DNA of 64,000 nucleotides, taken from contig NZ_CP142860.1 of the NCBI RefSeq assembly GCF_036287215.1, positions 2,852,001 to 2,916,000 on the forward strand, read 5' to 3'. How positions within the stretch are numbered: the first letter of the stretch is position 1; each line of letters opens with the position of its first letter. The notes under the pieces were generated by a model. It did no database searches, was not told the origin of the DNA, and saw only the letters and a program-made list of their open reading frames with translations. This stretch comes from Caproiciproducens sp. CPB-2 (GTDB lineage Bacteria; Bacillota; Clostridia; Oscillospirales; Acutalibacteraceae). The translations under genes and the position numbers were made by a program. Positions 37,224-46,726 of the stretch are shown here, in pieces.

Positions 37224-38449
37224 ATGTCCAGACGAACAAGAGGCGAAGGCAGCATCTTTCAGCGCAAGGATAAGAGATGGACTGCTCAGTTCTACATCAA
37301 CGGTGAAAAGAAAACTAAAACATATCGAAACCAGGCGGAAGCAAAGGAGAAGCTGCTGGAAGTCAAGAATGCCCTTCGTCAGGGGAACTATTGCGATCCG
37401 CACGGAATGACGATTGGCGAATGGTTCGATGAATGGCTGGAAAACTACGCAAGACCATCCATAAAGCTTTCCACCTATATCAGTTACGAAACCTATGTCC
37501 GCGCCCATATCAAGCCTGCCATCGGACAGGTAAAGATGAAAGACCTGAACGTAGAACTCCTGCAGCATTTTATCACCGGTAAGAGCCGGTCTGGTCGCGC
37601 AGATAACCGCAAGGGCGGGCTATCCGCCAAAACCATCAAAAATATCCTGATTATGCTTCACGAGGCGCTAAAGCAGGCGGTTGAAAACGGTCTGATCCCC
37701 CGGAACTATGCGCCGAGGGAGTACACCCACCCAAAGCTGAAGAAAAGGAAATGCGGGTCCTTAGCCGTGAAGAACAGCAGGCGCTGATGAAAGTCTGCAG
37801 GGAGTCGGGTAATCCCGCATGCTTCGGGATCATTTTTGCTCTATTTACCGGTGTCAGGATTGGAGAGTTACTGGGGCTCAGATGGAACAGCGTGGACTTT
37901 GCAAACCATAATTTCTCTGTTAAGGTATCCCTGAACCGCCTGAAAACATTTGATGAGAACTCCCCAACCGCTACAACTTTGGAGCCGAGAACACCAAAAA
38001 CAAAAAACTCCAAGCGAAACATTGACATCATTGACGAACTATACGTAGACCTCGTTGAGCATAAGAGACAGCAGGATGAGATAACCGCCGAATTTCCGGG
38101 CTACAACCCGCAAAGCTATGTCTTCGTGACTGCCGAGGGGAATCGGTTTGACCCACGAACGTTTCAGGATCTATTTCACCGAGAAGTCAAAGCGGCCGAA
38201 ATTAAGAACGCGAATTTTCACTGCCTGCGTCATACCTTTGCAACACGGTCCATAGAAAACGGAATGGATATTCTGGTACTTTCCAAGGTCCTCGGCCATG
38301 CTAAACCATCCACGACGCTGAATATGTATGGCCATGTGCTCACCGAGCATAAAAAGGACAGCATGCAGAAAATCAGCAGCCTGTACTCCACGCCAATCTC
38401 AACCGTAAAGCAACAGGAGCAGGATAAAGGGCTCGTTCTCAGCTTATAA
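37224..38449 (+). pseudogene. Tyrosine-type integrase (Tn916-like), one frameshift
   Basis: The N-terminal part has a DNA-binding domain (GEGSIFQRKDKRWTAQFYI) and a core-binding domain (TIGEWFDEWLENYARP). The catalytic part has GVRIGELLGLRW (first arginine), HCLRHTFATR (His and second Arg), LGHAKPSTTLNMYGHV (His and the nucleophile Tyr). Near 37750 the A run in GAAGAAAAGG is one base short, so the two parts lie in different frames; one more A would restore a normal protein of about 408 residues. It may therefore be functional in the real genome. Confidence 0.88.
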
Positions 38450-38474
38450 TTATTTAAAATGAAAGAAATCGTTT

Positions 38475-38606
38475 GACTGTCAATGGCTGTCAAAAAACAG
38501 GCTGCCAGGAAAATTTCTTCTCCGGCAGCCACCATTGTGTTCCTTTAAAAAAAGCAGTCAAAAAGAATGGCTGTCAAAATGACTGTCAAAAACGGATTTT
38601 TGACAG
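38475..38606 (+). repeat. Cluster of TGTCAAAA repeats after the integrase gene
   Basis: AATGGCTGTCAAAA occurs at 38482-38495 and 38566-38579, GACTGTCAA also at 38475-38483 and 38581-38589, and the last copy forms a perfect 10-bp inverted repeat (CTGTCAAAAA, CGGA, TTTTTGACAG; 38583-38606). Such repeats next to an integrase gene are what integrase arm sites or an attachment region look like. Confidence 0.5.
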
Positions 38607-38625
38607 CTTAAGAAAAAAAGAAAAA

Positions 38626-38658
38626 GCCCAGAAGCCGCATGGCTACTGGGTTTTTTGT
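38626..38658 (+). terminator. Terminator downstream of the integrase gene
   Basis: CCCAGAAGCC, loop GCAT, GGCTACTGGG with one mismatch, followed by TTTTTTG. The remaining DNA to 38970 holds no gene that I can support. Confidence 0.75.
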
Positions 38659-38970
38659 GGCGGGTGGCAGTAATTGAGATAATGCCTAAAAAGCTTGTTT
38701 TCAATGGATTTCCAATTTATACTCTCTAAGTTTTACTGATTTTGGGCGAGATTCGGAAAATTTTAAGTCTGTGCAGAAAAGATAGTCCACTCCCACGCAC
38801 TTGCCTGCATGTTGAGAGATTCAAAATGACGAAATGCTCCGAGATGATCGGAGACTTTATCCGGTATACATGGAATGTAATGATTTTTCCGTGATGCTTC
38901 GAATATCCCAGCACAAGTACTTGTCCTCATTATAGAACATGGCGTTGGATGCAGAAAACTATCAAGCCTT

Positions 38971-41124
38971 CTATATTTGATGCAGGACTTTTTCTATAAA
39001 CATACGCGTTACAAATACATCAAATTGCGTACCGGCATTTCGTTTAAGTTCCTCAATTACTTCCTTCTGATCCAATTTTTTATGATATTGCCGTGGATTA
39101 ATCATTGAGTCATACGCATCTGCTACCGTCAAAATTTTTGCGGGCAAAGGTATATCCTCTCCAGATAACCCTTGGGGATATCCTTGCCCATCAATACGCT
39201 CATGATGGCATAGGACATACTGTGCCGCCTGTGCAAATTCTGCGGAAGACTTTAAAATTTGGTAACCCTTTTCTGGATGACGCTTCAGCTCAACCCATTC
39301 ATCCTCTGTTAGTGGCATAGTTTTTAGCAAGATTTTTTTGTTTACGCTGATCTTCCCAATATCATGAAAAAAGCCAGCGGTTGCAATATCATTTGTCGTT
39401 TCTTTATCCAAGTCCATCGCGCGAGCGATTTCTCGACATAGCTCTCCAACTCTATGGTTATGTGCTTCTTCCTCTTTATTGCTGCTAAAAAAAGAGTGGG
39501 CAATAACCTGGATCGTTTTACTTCGCATTGTGCTGCTTTCTTTAAGCTTGCGCTGGTACATTGCATTCTCTGCTTCACTAAAAACATTATAGATATCTTG
39601 CGCTGATGAGCTTTTTGTTGCAGATCCAAAGGATACAGACAAAATTCCATTTTCATAATTCTCCGCAAGCATAGCCTTTTTGATTCGGCCGATCATCTTT
39701 TCAGCCGTTTCTTGCTCGGTTTTGGGGAGCAGAAATATAAACTCATCCCCGCCGATTCTGGCAATAATATCATCACCCCGGCATGCCTTCTTCAAAATAT
39801 TGGCTGCACAAATCAGGAGCTTGTCCCCCTCCAGATGGCCAAAAGCGTCATTGGTCAGTTTCAGACCATTGACGTCAGCCATTACCAGTGTGATAGGTAG
39901 ATTTCTCTGTGTATCCAGCCGCTTTAGCTCTTCTTCATAGAAGCGCCGGTTATAAAGCCCTGTAAGCTGGTCGTGATAACTCAGATGCAAAATATCTTGC
40001 TCTGCACGTTTGCGCTCTTCAATATTCCGACTGATTCCAATAATCTCTATTTCATTTTTGGCATTGTAGCGGCACTTTGCAGAAAGCTCCACCCATGTTC
40101 GCTCTCCATTTTTACAGATAGTTTGTATTTCAATCAAATGAGGCTCGTTCTTTTCGTTACCTTCTAAAAACCGTTTGACTTTTTTCTGCAATCTTTCTTC
40201 TGCCTCCAACAAGAATTCTGCTGGAATGAGCTTTCGAAAATCGAGCGTTAAAAATTCTTCCGGAAGATAGCCCAACATGCTAAATACAGAAGGACTGACA
40301 TAAGTTGGCTTTTGTTTTGTATAGTTTAAAACCCAGATCATATCCATCGAAAATTCCATAATCAGTCGATATTGTTCTTCGTTGGCTTTTAAAGCCTCTG
40401 TTGCCTTCTTCTGATCTGTAATATCAACAATGAAATATAAAATAGCTGGATTACCCTTCCAGTCCACACAAATGCCGTTCGCCTCAAGCCAAACAAATTT
40501 ACCGTCTCTCCGGACCGATTTATACTGTGCTTTATTTCCAATCTTCTGCCCCGAAAGTCTCAAGTGATAGGCCTCTTCTGCTTGCGTACGATTATCCAAA
40601 TGAAACAGATCCAGAAAAGGCTTGTTAAGCATTTCCTCTTCTGAATATTGAAACATCTTCTGTACCATAGGGTTGCAGAATCGCACCAGACCGCTTTCGA
40701 CAATCAGAATACTTTCAGACGCATTTTCAAATATCAAACGATTAGAGATCTCACCCTGCTTTTCGCTCGTTATATCTAAGAAACTGACTCCAAAATAGTA
40801 TTGGTCAAGAGGGTATGTGTAGATGCGGTACCATGACCCAGTATCCTTAACATAACGTTCATATCCTGCAGTCTGAGAAGCAAAAGTATTTTTTATGTCA
40901 TTTACGATCCAGTCAAACCATCTGTTGCAAATTTCCAGGTCAATTTCAGAAATTAATTTCCGAACAATCTTATCACGACTTACTCCTGACAGTCTTTCAA
41001 ACGCTGGATTCGCATCAAATATTGCAACATTGGAAGGAACTGCTTCGCCGCTTTTGATAATTTCAAAAACGATCGATGCTACTGGCGATTGCTGAATCAT
41101 TACCTCATATAAGTTTTTCTCCAT
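38971..41124 (-). CDS. PAS-GGDEF-HD-GYP protein (cyclic-di-GMP signalling)
   Basis: 717 residues without a membrane segment. Three PAS-like sensor domains fill about 1-380 (for example SPVASIVFEI, ESILIVESGLVRFCNPMVQKMFQYS, DMIWVLNYTKQKPTYVSPSVF). A GGDEF domain follows (ARIGGDEFIFLLP near 458) and then an HD-GYP phosphodiesterase (HDIGK near 588, CHHERIDGQGYPQGL near 643). The presence of GGDEF and HD-GYP suggests it can both make and break cyclic-di-GMP, or that one half is regulatory. AGGAGG precedes the ATG. It stands alone between the integrase and the next cassette. Confidence 0.9.
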   Translation of the reverse strand: MEKNLYEVMIQQSPVASIVFEIIKSGEAVPSNVAIFDANPAFERLSGVSRDKIVRKLISEIDLEICNRWFDWIVNDIKNTFASQTAGYERYVKDTGSWYRIYTYPLDQYYFGVSFLDITSEKQGEISNRLIFENASESILIVESGLVRFCNPMVQKMFQYSEEEMLNKPFLDLFHLDNRTQAEEAYHLRLSGQKIGNKAQYKSVRRDGKFVWLEANGICVDWKGNPAILYFIVDITDQKKATEALKANEEQYRLIMEFSMDMIWVLNYTKQKPTYVSPSVFSMLGYLPEEFLTLDFRKLIPAEFLLEAEERLQKKVKRFLEGNEKNEPHLIEIQTICKNGERTWVELSAKCRYNAKNEIEIIGISRNIEERKRAEQDILHLSYHDQLTGLYNRRFYEEELKRLDTQRNLPITLVMADVNGLKLTNDAFGHLEGDKLLICAANILKKACRGDDIIARIGGDEFIFLLPKTEQETAEKMIGRIKKAMLAENYENGILSVSFGSATKSSSAQDIYNVFSEAENAMYQRKLKESSTMRSKTIQVIAHSFFSSNKEEEAHNHRVGELCREIARAMDLDKETTNDIATAGFFHDIGKISVNKKILLKTMPLTEDEWVELKRHPEKGYQILKSSAEFAQAAQYVLCHHERIDGQGYPQGLSGEDIPLPAKILTVADAYDSMINPRQYHKKLDQKEVIEELKRNAGTQFDVFVTRMFIEKVLHQI

Positions 41125-41204
41125 ATTGTCCCTCCTAAATCCAAAAGTGTTTGAGATAACAAGGAGCTAAAGCTCGCTTTTTTGAATGTATTCATTGTAT
41201 CACT

Positions 41205-41560
41205 TTGAAGTTAAGACGTATACTCAATTTTATTGTACAGATCAGTGTGGACAGCACCTGGGATAATCATCGGCGCCCTGTTGTCACTGGTCCACTTTGC
41301 AAAAGCGTCCTTACCGAAGTAGCAGAAATGTGCCTTTTCACCGTGGCCAACCAATACCGAGCTGTAAATTCCCTAAGTGTACGGCAAATTCGGTATATCG
41401 ACCTTGACCTTGTCTGGGAGCTTGTTTCCCTGCAACGCCGGTGCTCATCAGGTGACAATTCGCACAAGCGCAAAGGGTGTATATCCGTCGAACCGCTTCT
41501 TTGCAAAAAGATTATATGGAGCTATGGAGTCGGGTATCCGATGTATTCAAACAGCTTGTA
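41205..41560 (-). pseudogene. Decayed gene fragments, one from an alpha/beta hydrolase
   Basis: On the minus strand 41219-41345 can be read as VHGEKAHFCYFGKDAFAKW and MIIPGAVHTDLYN, the end of an alpha/beta hydrolase of the type whose catalytic histidine is in the PGAxHxDLY motif. Before it, FAKKRFDGYTPFALVRIVT and NKLPDKVKVDIPNLPYT appear with stops between, from another protein. No complete frame remains. Confidence 0.5.
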
Positions 41561-41829
41561 ACGGTAGTAGCGCTATAACGAAAGCGGGGAGCGGCGACAA
41601 TTTGCCTTCGCTCCCCGTTATTTACCTGAAATATATTCTGAATTTTTAGGACCAAGCCCATTAATAAGGCGCCAGAGAATACAGATATGAGTACAAAATC
41701 CAAATAATCACAATCACTGTCAACGCAATTACCGATGATATGATAAATCCTTTGCTTTTCTTTTTTTCTTTTTATTCGATAAATTAACCCTATCAGTGAA
41801 ATTATTATAAGACACATACCCAATGCCAC
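41512..41829 (-). CDS. Small membrane protein of uncertain status
   Basis: From the GTG at 41829 (GGAGGGG upstream) it reads about 20 residues of membrane segment (LGMCLIIISLIGLIYRI), a charged loop and a second segment (FVLISVFSGALLMGLVL). The C-terminal third runs through a hairpin at about 41585-41612 (CGGGGAGCG/CGCTCCCCG) and into the decayed hydrolase region, so the true end may be lost. No family recognised. Confidence 0.4.
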   Translation of the reverse strand: MALGMCLIIISLIGLIYRIKRKKEKQRIYHIIGNCVDSDCDYLDFVLISVFSGALLMGLVLKIQNIFQVNNGERRQIVAAPRFRYSATTVTSCLNTSDTRLHSSI

Positions 41830-41854
41830 TTTTATCACCCCTCCAGATCGGTAA

Positions 41855-42223
41855 TCACCCACAAAGCACCGTTAAATATCTATCTTGGCAATCATGACGA
41901 ACAAGGCCAATACGATTGCCGTCCCGTGCAAACAAGATATTGGGAAATGTCTCCTCAAACCAGACCGTGCCGCCGTTCCAGTCCTTCGTGATATAGGCCG
42001 GGATGTTGGCCGGTCTTATTTCATGATTTCCGTAGATACAGAGAATCGTCGGCTTGAAGCAGTGGAGCTCCGTTTTCATCGCTATGTCACGCTCATCAAG
42101 GCAGAAGTTGGCTCCTACATCGCCGAGGATCACGACGGTATCGGCAGCCGTCAGATTGAACCGCTTGCAGAACCGCACGACCTCGAATGCCGAACCGTGA
42201 GTGTCCCCAGTAAAGTAAACCAT
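41855..42223 (-). pseudogene. Metallophosphoesterase, truncated
   Basis: The 122 residues contain GDTHGSAFEVVRF, ILGDVGANFCL and LCIYGNHE, three of the metal-binding motifs of calcineurin-like phosphoesterases. The protein then stops shortly after FARDG, while relatives continue for another 100 or more residues with the remaining histidines. The 3' half is missing, so activity is unlikely. Confidence 0.72.
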
Positions 42224-42401
42224 TTGGATCGCAACCTTTCCGAGACTATTATATCAGCCTATCTGCCCGAAATCTTGGACACACAGAAAACATAATCACT
42301 TTTCCAAAAACATATTCACTATGAAACTGCGCAAAAATAAACCAGCAGTCAAAACCATGACTCCCAGTCGATTGTTTTCTCCGGGAGGTGCGCTAAAATT
42401 C

Positions 42402-42764
42402 TTATCGATCCGTGCGTGTCAGGATGGATTTGTGGTCGCGCAGCGATATTTTCATTGCTTTTACCGTGTCGGTGATGACCATCCTTTCATAATCGCTGCA
42501 ATCTGTCAGGAGCATCGTGATCTCTTGACTGGCAGCCATGACGGAGCCGGTGAGCTGCTCAGCAAGGAGAATGTCCGCCGGGATGTCCAGCGCGTTTGCA
42601 ATTTGTACGAAGGTGTCGAGGCTCATGCTCTTTTTCCCGTTTTCTATGTAGCTGACATAAGTGGGAGATTTGTCTATCAGCTCCGAGAAGACCAACTGGG
42701 ATATGTTGTTTCGCTTTCTGATGATCATGATTCGGCGTCCGATCGCGCGATAGTTTAGACTCAT
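42402..42764 (-). CDS. XRE-family transcriptional regulator
   Basis: 120 residues from ATG 42764 with GGAGG 8 nt upstream. Residues 5-60 form a helix-turn-helix (IGRRIMIIRKRNNISQLVFSELIDKSPTYVSYIENGKKSM). The rest is helical. It is divergent from the XRE gene at 42909 and the two share 144 bp of control region, which suggests cross-regulation of the recombinase cassette. Confidence 0.85.
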   Translation of the reverse strand: MSLNYRAIGRRIMIIRKRNNISQLVFSELIDKSPTYVSYIENGKKSMSLDTFVQIANALDIPADILLAEQLTGSVMAASQEITMLLTDCSDYERMVITDTVKAMKISLRDHKSILTRTDR

Positions 42765-42908
42765 AATAAGAACCTCCAAAATAAAAATGTCGGTTCCATT
42801 ATAATGTCAAGGCTATATGATAATCCTCTCTTTATATCAATTTAGTCCGCAGTTGATATAATTGAGATTATAAAATAGTCTGCGCATTAAGTTGAGAGGG
42901 GTGAGACG

Positions 42909-43265
42909 ATGGCAGGGCGCGATACAACGGAGAGTCAGGTGATCGGCTCACGGATCAGAGGGGCTCGGATTAAGAACGGCATGAGCCAAGCGGAACTGGC
43001 GGTGAAGTCCAACATTTCCTTGCCGCATATCAGCGACATAGAGCTTGGGAAAAGCAATATGATGCTCACCTCGTTCATTCGGATTACTGAAGCCTTGCAG
43101 GTGTCCGCCGATTCATTGCTCCGGCCGAATGTGCCGGGCGTAACGAGCCTCTATGAGAGCGAGTTTTCGGAGATCCTCAATGACTGTACTCCATCGCAGA
43201 TGGATTCCCTCTTGAAAATCGTCCGGGAACTGAAGCAGACCATGTGTAAAAAAGAAGAAGAATAA
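42909..43265 (+). CDS. XRE-family transcriptional regulator heading the recombinase cassette
   Basis: 118 residues with a helix-turn-helix at about 10-65 (IGSRIRGARIKNGMSQAELAVKSNISLPHISDIELGKSNM) and a helical C-terminus. The gene is followed by its own terminator and then by the serine recombinase genes, so it probably represses them rather than being made with them. Confidence 0.86.
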   Translation: MAGRDTTESQVIGSRIRGARIKNGMSQAELAVKSNISLPHISDIELGKSNMMLTSFIRITEALQVSADSLLRPNVPGVTSLYESEFSEILNDCTPSQMDSLLKIVRELKQTMCKKEEE

Positions 43266-43276
43266 CATCTACCAAA

Positions 43277-43310
43277 GCGGGTTGGAGTGATCCAATCCGT
43301 TTTTTTATTT
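43277..43310 (+). terminator. Terminator of the XRE gene
   Basis: GCGGGTTGGA and TCCAATCCGT pair around GTGA and run into TTTTTTTATTT on the plus strand. Confidence 0.8.
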
Positions 43311-43317
43311 CAAATCT

Positions 43318-43349
43318 AAACCAGAGGTCAACATCTTGACTTCTGGTTT
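43318..43349. promoter_or_regulatory. Inverted repeat upstream of the recombinase genes
   Basis: AAACCAGAGGTCA and TGACTTCTGGTTT are 13-nt arms (one G-U) around ACATCT, 65-95 bp before the first recombinase-like gene. It could be the operator for the XRE protein or a second terminator. Confidence 0.4.
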
Positions 43350-43412
43350 ATTTCTTTCTTAGCCTCCAGTTTATATAATTTTCAAGAAAACATTATGTTC
43401 CGGAGGGATTCT

Positions 43413-44021
43413 ATGTCTGATCTGATAAAACGAGACGATGACGCTGATCTCGAAGTCATGCCGTCTTTTGACTTCGTTTTTGAAAAAGAGACCGAGCAGC
43501 AGACTCAAATCGCAGAGCATCGTGCGTGGCTTAAGAGCATCAAACATGAACGCCCCCTGCCGAAGCATCACTTCAAGGTTGCGGTCTATATCCGCTATTT
43601 TAACCAGACAAAACACGAGGACTACCTCGCGTTTCACAAACAGCAGTTTCTGGATACCATTGGCCTCTGCCCCAACTGGGAGTTTGTCGGCTTCTATGTG
43701 GATGAGGGTGGAACCGCGCCAAACATGGAAACAGCCGAGGAATGGTCGAGGCTCCTTCAGGATTGTTTCGAGGGAAAGATCAACCTCATTATTACCCAAA
43801 AGGCGAGCAATGTTTCCAAGAAGCAAACGGAACTCAGCTTCTGCGCGAGGATACTCGCCTCGCTCAAGAAGCCCGTTGGCATCTACTTTATTTCTGAGGA
43901 CATCTACACTCTGGCTTCATATTATCAGGAGGATTTAAAAGATCCGTTTTTTCTCCCCACCCCTGATTGGAAACTGCTGCCTGACGATGCTCCCGGCATG
44001 GGAGGTTTACTCCATGATTGA
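43413..44021 (+). CDS. Resolvase-like protein without the catalytic serine
   Basis: 202 residues from ATG 43413 (GGAGGG upstream). The stretch KVAVYIRYFNQTKHEDYLAFHKQQFLDTIG and on to WEFVGFYVDEGGTAPN, then INLIITQKASNVSKKQTEL follows the serine recombinase catalytic domain. In active enzymes the first strand ends in RVS with the nucleophile, and the later helix reads SRFAR; here both are replaced. It cannot be a normal recombinase. Its gene overlaps that of the active recombinase by 8 bp, so it may be a partner that modulates it. Confidence 0.65.
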   Translation: MSDLIKRDDDADLEVMPSFDFVFEKETEQQTQIAEHRAWLKSIKHERPLPKHHFKVAVYIRYFNQTKHEDYLAFHKQQFLDTIGLCPNWEFVGFYVDEGGTAPNMETAEEWSRLLQDCFEGKINLIITQKASNVSKKQTELSFCARILASLKKPVGIYFISEDIYTLASYYQEDLKDPFFLPTPDWKLLPDDAPGMGGLLHD

Positions 44022-45918
44022 TCAGAGCAAAAAGCAGAAATTGGAGGAGCAAAAGGCGCGTGTCCACAGAAGGGTTTATGCCGAGGTTGATCCGAACAAC
44101 TACGAGTTCATACCGGCTAAAAAGCAGATCGATTACTATGACAATGATGTTCCGCAGCGCGTCGCCGTATATGCCCGTGTTTCGACAGATAACATCCAGC
44201 AGACCTCGTCCTACGAACTGCAAAAGAAGTATTATGAAGAGTTTGTCGTCCATCATCCGAACTGGACGCTGGTAAAAATCTACGCAGATGAAGGGATAAG
44301 CGGGACTTCGCTGGCGCACCGGGACGAGTTCAACCTAATGATCTCCGACTGCCGTGCCGGGAAGATCGACATGATCATCACCAAGAGCGTTTCCAGATTT
44401 GCCCGAAATGTCGTTGACTGTATCAGCATGGTGCGAACGCTGGCCGAGCTCACACACCCGGTCGGCGTATTCTTTGAGAGCGAGTGCATTTTCTCCCTGA
44501 AGGATGACTCTCAGATGGCACTGTCCTTCCAGGCGACCATGGCGCAGGAGGAGTCGCACATCCGAAGCCGCAGCATGGAGACCTCGCTTCGTATGCGACT
44601 CGACGGCGGACTTCCATTGACGCCGAAGCTTCTGGGGTATTCCCATGATGCAGACGGAAAATTGGTCATTAACCCAGATGAGCAGTCAACGGTAAAGCTC
44701 ATCTTTTTCATGTATCTCTATGGTTACTCAACTACCGAAATCGCGGAGGCTCTGACTGAGCTGGGGCGAAAAACCTATCTTGGAAATGTTACTTGGACTT
44801 CCAACTCGATTGTTCAGGTACTTCGCAATGAAAGGCATTGCGGAGAGGTTCTGACAAGAAAGACTTTCACTCCGAACTACCTGAATCACAAGTCAAGGAA
44901 AAACAAAGGTGACAGGCCCCAGAGTGTCTATCGAAACCATCACGAAGCCATCGTATCAAGGGATGATTACATAGCTGTCCAGCACCTGTTGAACAACGCG
45001 AAATACGGAAACAAGTCTATTCTCCCCGAACTTCGGGTCATCGACAGTGGCCTTTTGCGAGGCTATGTTACGATTAATCCCCGTTGGGCGGGATTCAAGG
45101 CATCGGATTACTTTCAAGCTGCGGCCAGCCTGAAACCTTCTGCAGAAGTGGAAGATGCCGAGGGTTATATCGAGGAAGATCCTGAAATCCATGTTGCCGT
45201 GGAGGCGGGCGACTTTGATATGCGCGGGTTTGAAATCACCCGCTCCGAATTCTTCGATTCTCACCGCCGCCCGTATGTGGTTTTCCAGGATAAGCAGATC
45301 AAATTCAGCACCGACTGCGTTAGGAAGCTTGATAAAAACAATATGGTCGAGTTTCTTGTGAACCCGCGAGAAATGAAGTTCGCCGTCAGAACAGCCGCCA
45401 AGGGCAGCCGCCACGCTGTGGCCTGTTCGCGGGTATCAAACGGGATTTACTATCCCAAGACCATTTCCTGTGCGGCATATATGGACACGCTGTATCAGAT
45501 ATTCGGATGGAACTCGGATTTCAAGTATCGCATTTCCGGGACTCTCTTTCAGAAGGGAAACGAAGCCGTCTATTTGTTCAATATGAGCAATGCTGAGGCT
45601 TTTATTAAACCCTATCTGATGGCAAGAGCAGCAGAGTCCGATGCTCCGAAAGATGAAATTAAGCCTCTCTCAGTATCAGGCACAAGAGTGCGAGCTGTGC
45701 CGCAGGAATGGATGAGTTCCTTTGGAAACCAATACTACCTGCATCAGCACATTTTTCCGCCCGTCGAGTCGCAAAGCGAAAACGATTGGAAAATACGCTT
45801 GGAGGGTCAGTTATTTGAAACAGGCGAAAAAATCCATGTTACGGGATTTGACGAACTCAAGCGCTTTATCAATCAGGAACTGAGCAGAGGTGAATTGGAG
45901 GAGAAAGCAAATGAATGA
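44014..45918 (+). CDS. Large serine recombinase with an unusual C-terminal domain
   Basis: 634 residues from ATG 44014. After a 45-residue basic lead comes the catalytic domain (VAVYARVSTD with the nucleophile serine, YADEGISGTSLAHRDEFN, IITKSVSRFARN) and the recombinase domain (LLGYSHDADGKLVIN to VLRNERHCGE). The zinc ribbon and coiled coil expected next are absent. Instead residues about 380-520 form a domain with EFLVNPREMKFAVRT near 443, CAAYMDTLYQIFGWNSDFKYR near 495 and an aromatic tail. The same domain pattern appears alone in the next two genes. The protein probably moves or inverts this element. Confidence 0.82.
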   Translation: MIDQSKKQKLEEQKARVHRRVYAEVDPNNYEFIPAKKQIDYYDNDVPQRVAVYARVSTDNIQQTSSYELQKKYYEEFVVHHPNWTLVKIYADEGISGTSLAHRDEFNLMISDCRAGKIDMIITKSVSRFARNVVDCISMVRTLAELTHPVGVFFESECIFSLKDDSQMALSFQATMAQEESHIRSRSMETSLRMRLDGGLPLTPKLLGYSHDADGKLVINPDEQSTVKLIFFMYLYGYSTTEIAEALTELGRKTYLGNVTWTSNSIVQVLRNERHCGEVLTRKTFTPNYLNHKSRKNKGDRPQSVYRNHHEAIVSRDDYIAVQHLLNNAKYGNKSILPELRVIDSGLLRGYVTINPRWAGFKASDYFQAAASLKPSAEVEDAEGYIEEDPEIHVAVEAGDFDMRGFEITRSEFFDSHRRPYVVFQDKQIKFSTDCVRKLDKNNMVEFLVNPREMKFAVRTAAKGSRHAVACSRVSNGIYYPKTISCAAYMDTLYQIFGWNSDFKYRISGTLFQKGNEAVYLFNMSNAEAFIKPYLMARAAESDAPKDEIKPLSVSGTRVRAVPQEWMSSFGNQYYLHQHIFPPVESQSENDWKIRLEGQLFETGEKIHVTGFDELKRFINQELSRGELEEKANE

Positions 45919-46726
45919 CTTGAACGATGGGCAGACGCAAGGGGTTCTTGCGGGTATGCTGCAGCATCTTTATGAAGCAACGCCCGACAGCGACACGGCC
46001 TTTACCCTGCGAGAAGAAGTCGGCGAGCAGTCCCCCAACTCGACTTCCGTTAATGGCGATGTGATTGAGCTGGGCGGCGAGTTCGATTATGAGGGCTATC
46101 AGGTGGTTCGCCGCGAGTTCTTCGCGCATACCAACGAGCCGTCCATCACCTTCAATAATTTCAAGGTGTATGTCAATGCCGCGTGCTTGAGCAGGTTCCC
46201 ATCTGTGGACTATGTGCAGGTGCTGGTCAACAGTGACAGCAAGATCCTTGCTATCCGTCCGTGCAGAGAGGAGGAACGTGACGCCTTTTCGTGGTGCGTC
46301 CCCGGATCGGCCAGGAGAAAGCCACGGCAGATCACCTGCCGTCTGTTCTTTGTGAAGGTGTTTTCCCTCATGGACTGGAACACGGATTACCGATACAAGC
46401 TGCTTGGGAAGGTTATCCACGCAAACGATGAATACCTTATCGCCTTTGACCTGTCGGCTACCGAGGTATACCAGCGCGTGTTCAAGGATGGCGAGAAACC
46501 CAAGACCTCCCGCACTCCCGTCTTCCCGGAAGGCTGGCAGAACCAGTTCGGATTGTCTTTTAAGGAACATCGCAACTCAATGCAGGTCAATATCTTTGAG
46601 GGGTACGCCGTCTATGGCATTAAAGAAAACAGCGTGACTACAACTGCGGAAACCGAGGGCGCAACATCTGATGCACACCCGGTTGAAGCGGCAAATAACA
46701 ATGCGCCGGGAGGTTCTGATGTATGA
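45911..46726 (+). CDS. Free-standing copy of the recombinase C-terminal domain (first)
   Basis: 271 residues from ATG 45911 (GGAGGAG upstream), overlapping the recombinase gene by 8 bp. The central part repeats the recombinase C-terminal pattern: YEGYQVVRREFF, VQVLVNSDSKILAIRPC, CRLFFVKVFSLMDWNTDYRYKLLGKV and IAFDLSATEVY, aligned with FEITRSEFF, EFLVNPREMKFAVRT, LYQIFGWNSDFKYR and LFNMSNAEAF. It has no catalytic domain. I know no described function; DNA binding or a structural part of a recombination complex is a reasonable guess. Confidence 0.6.
   Translation: MNDLNDGQTQGVLAGMLQHLYEATPDSDTAFTLREEVGEQSPNSTSVNGDVIELGGEFDYEGYQVVRREFFAHTNEPSITFNNFKVYVNAACLSRFPSVDYVQVLVNSDSKILAIRPCREEERDAFSWCVPGSARRKPRQITCRLFFVKVFSLMDWNTDYRYKLLGKVIHANDEYLIAFDLSATEVYQRVFKDGEKPKTSRTPVFPEGWQNQFGLSFKEHRNSMQVNIFEGYAVYGIKENSVTTTAETEGATSDAHPVEAANNNAPGGSDV

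Noticed and set aside
38475..38606. A CRISPR array
   Set aside because: The repeats are 8-14 bp, irregularly spaced and lack spacers; no cas genes are present.
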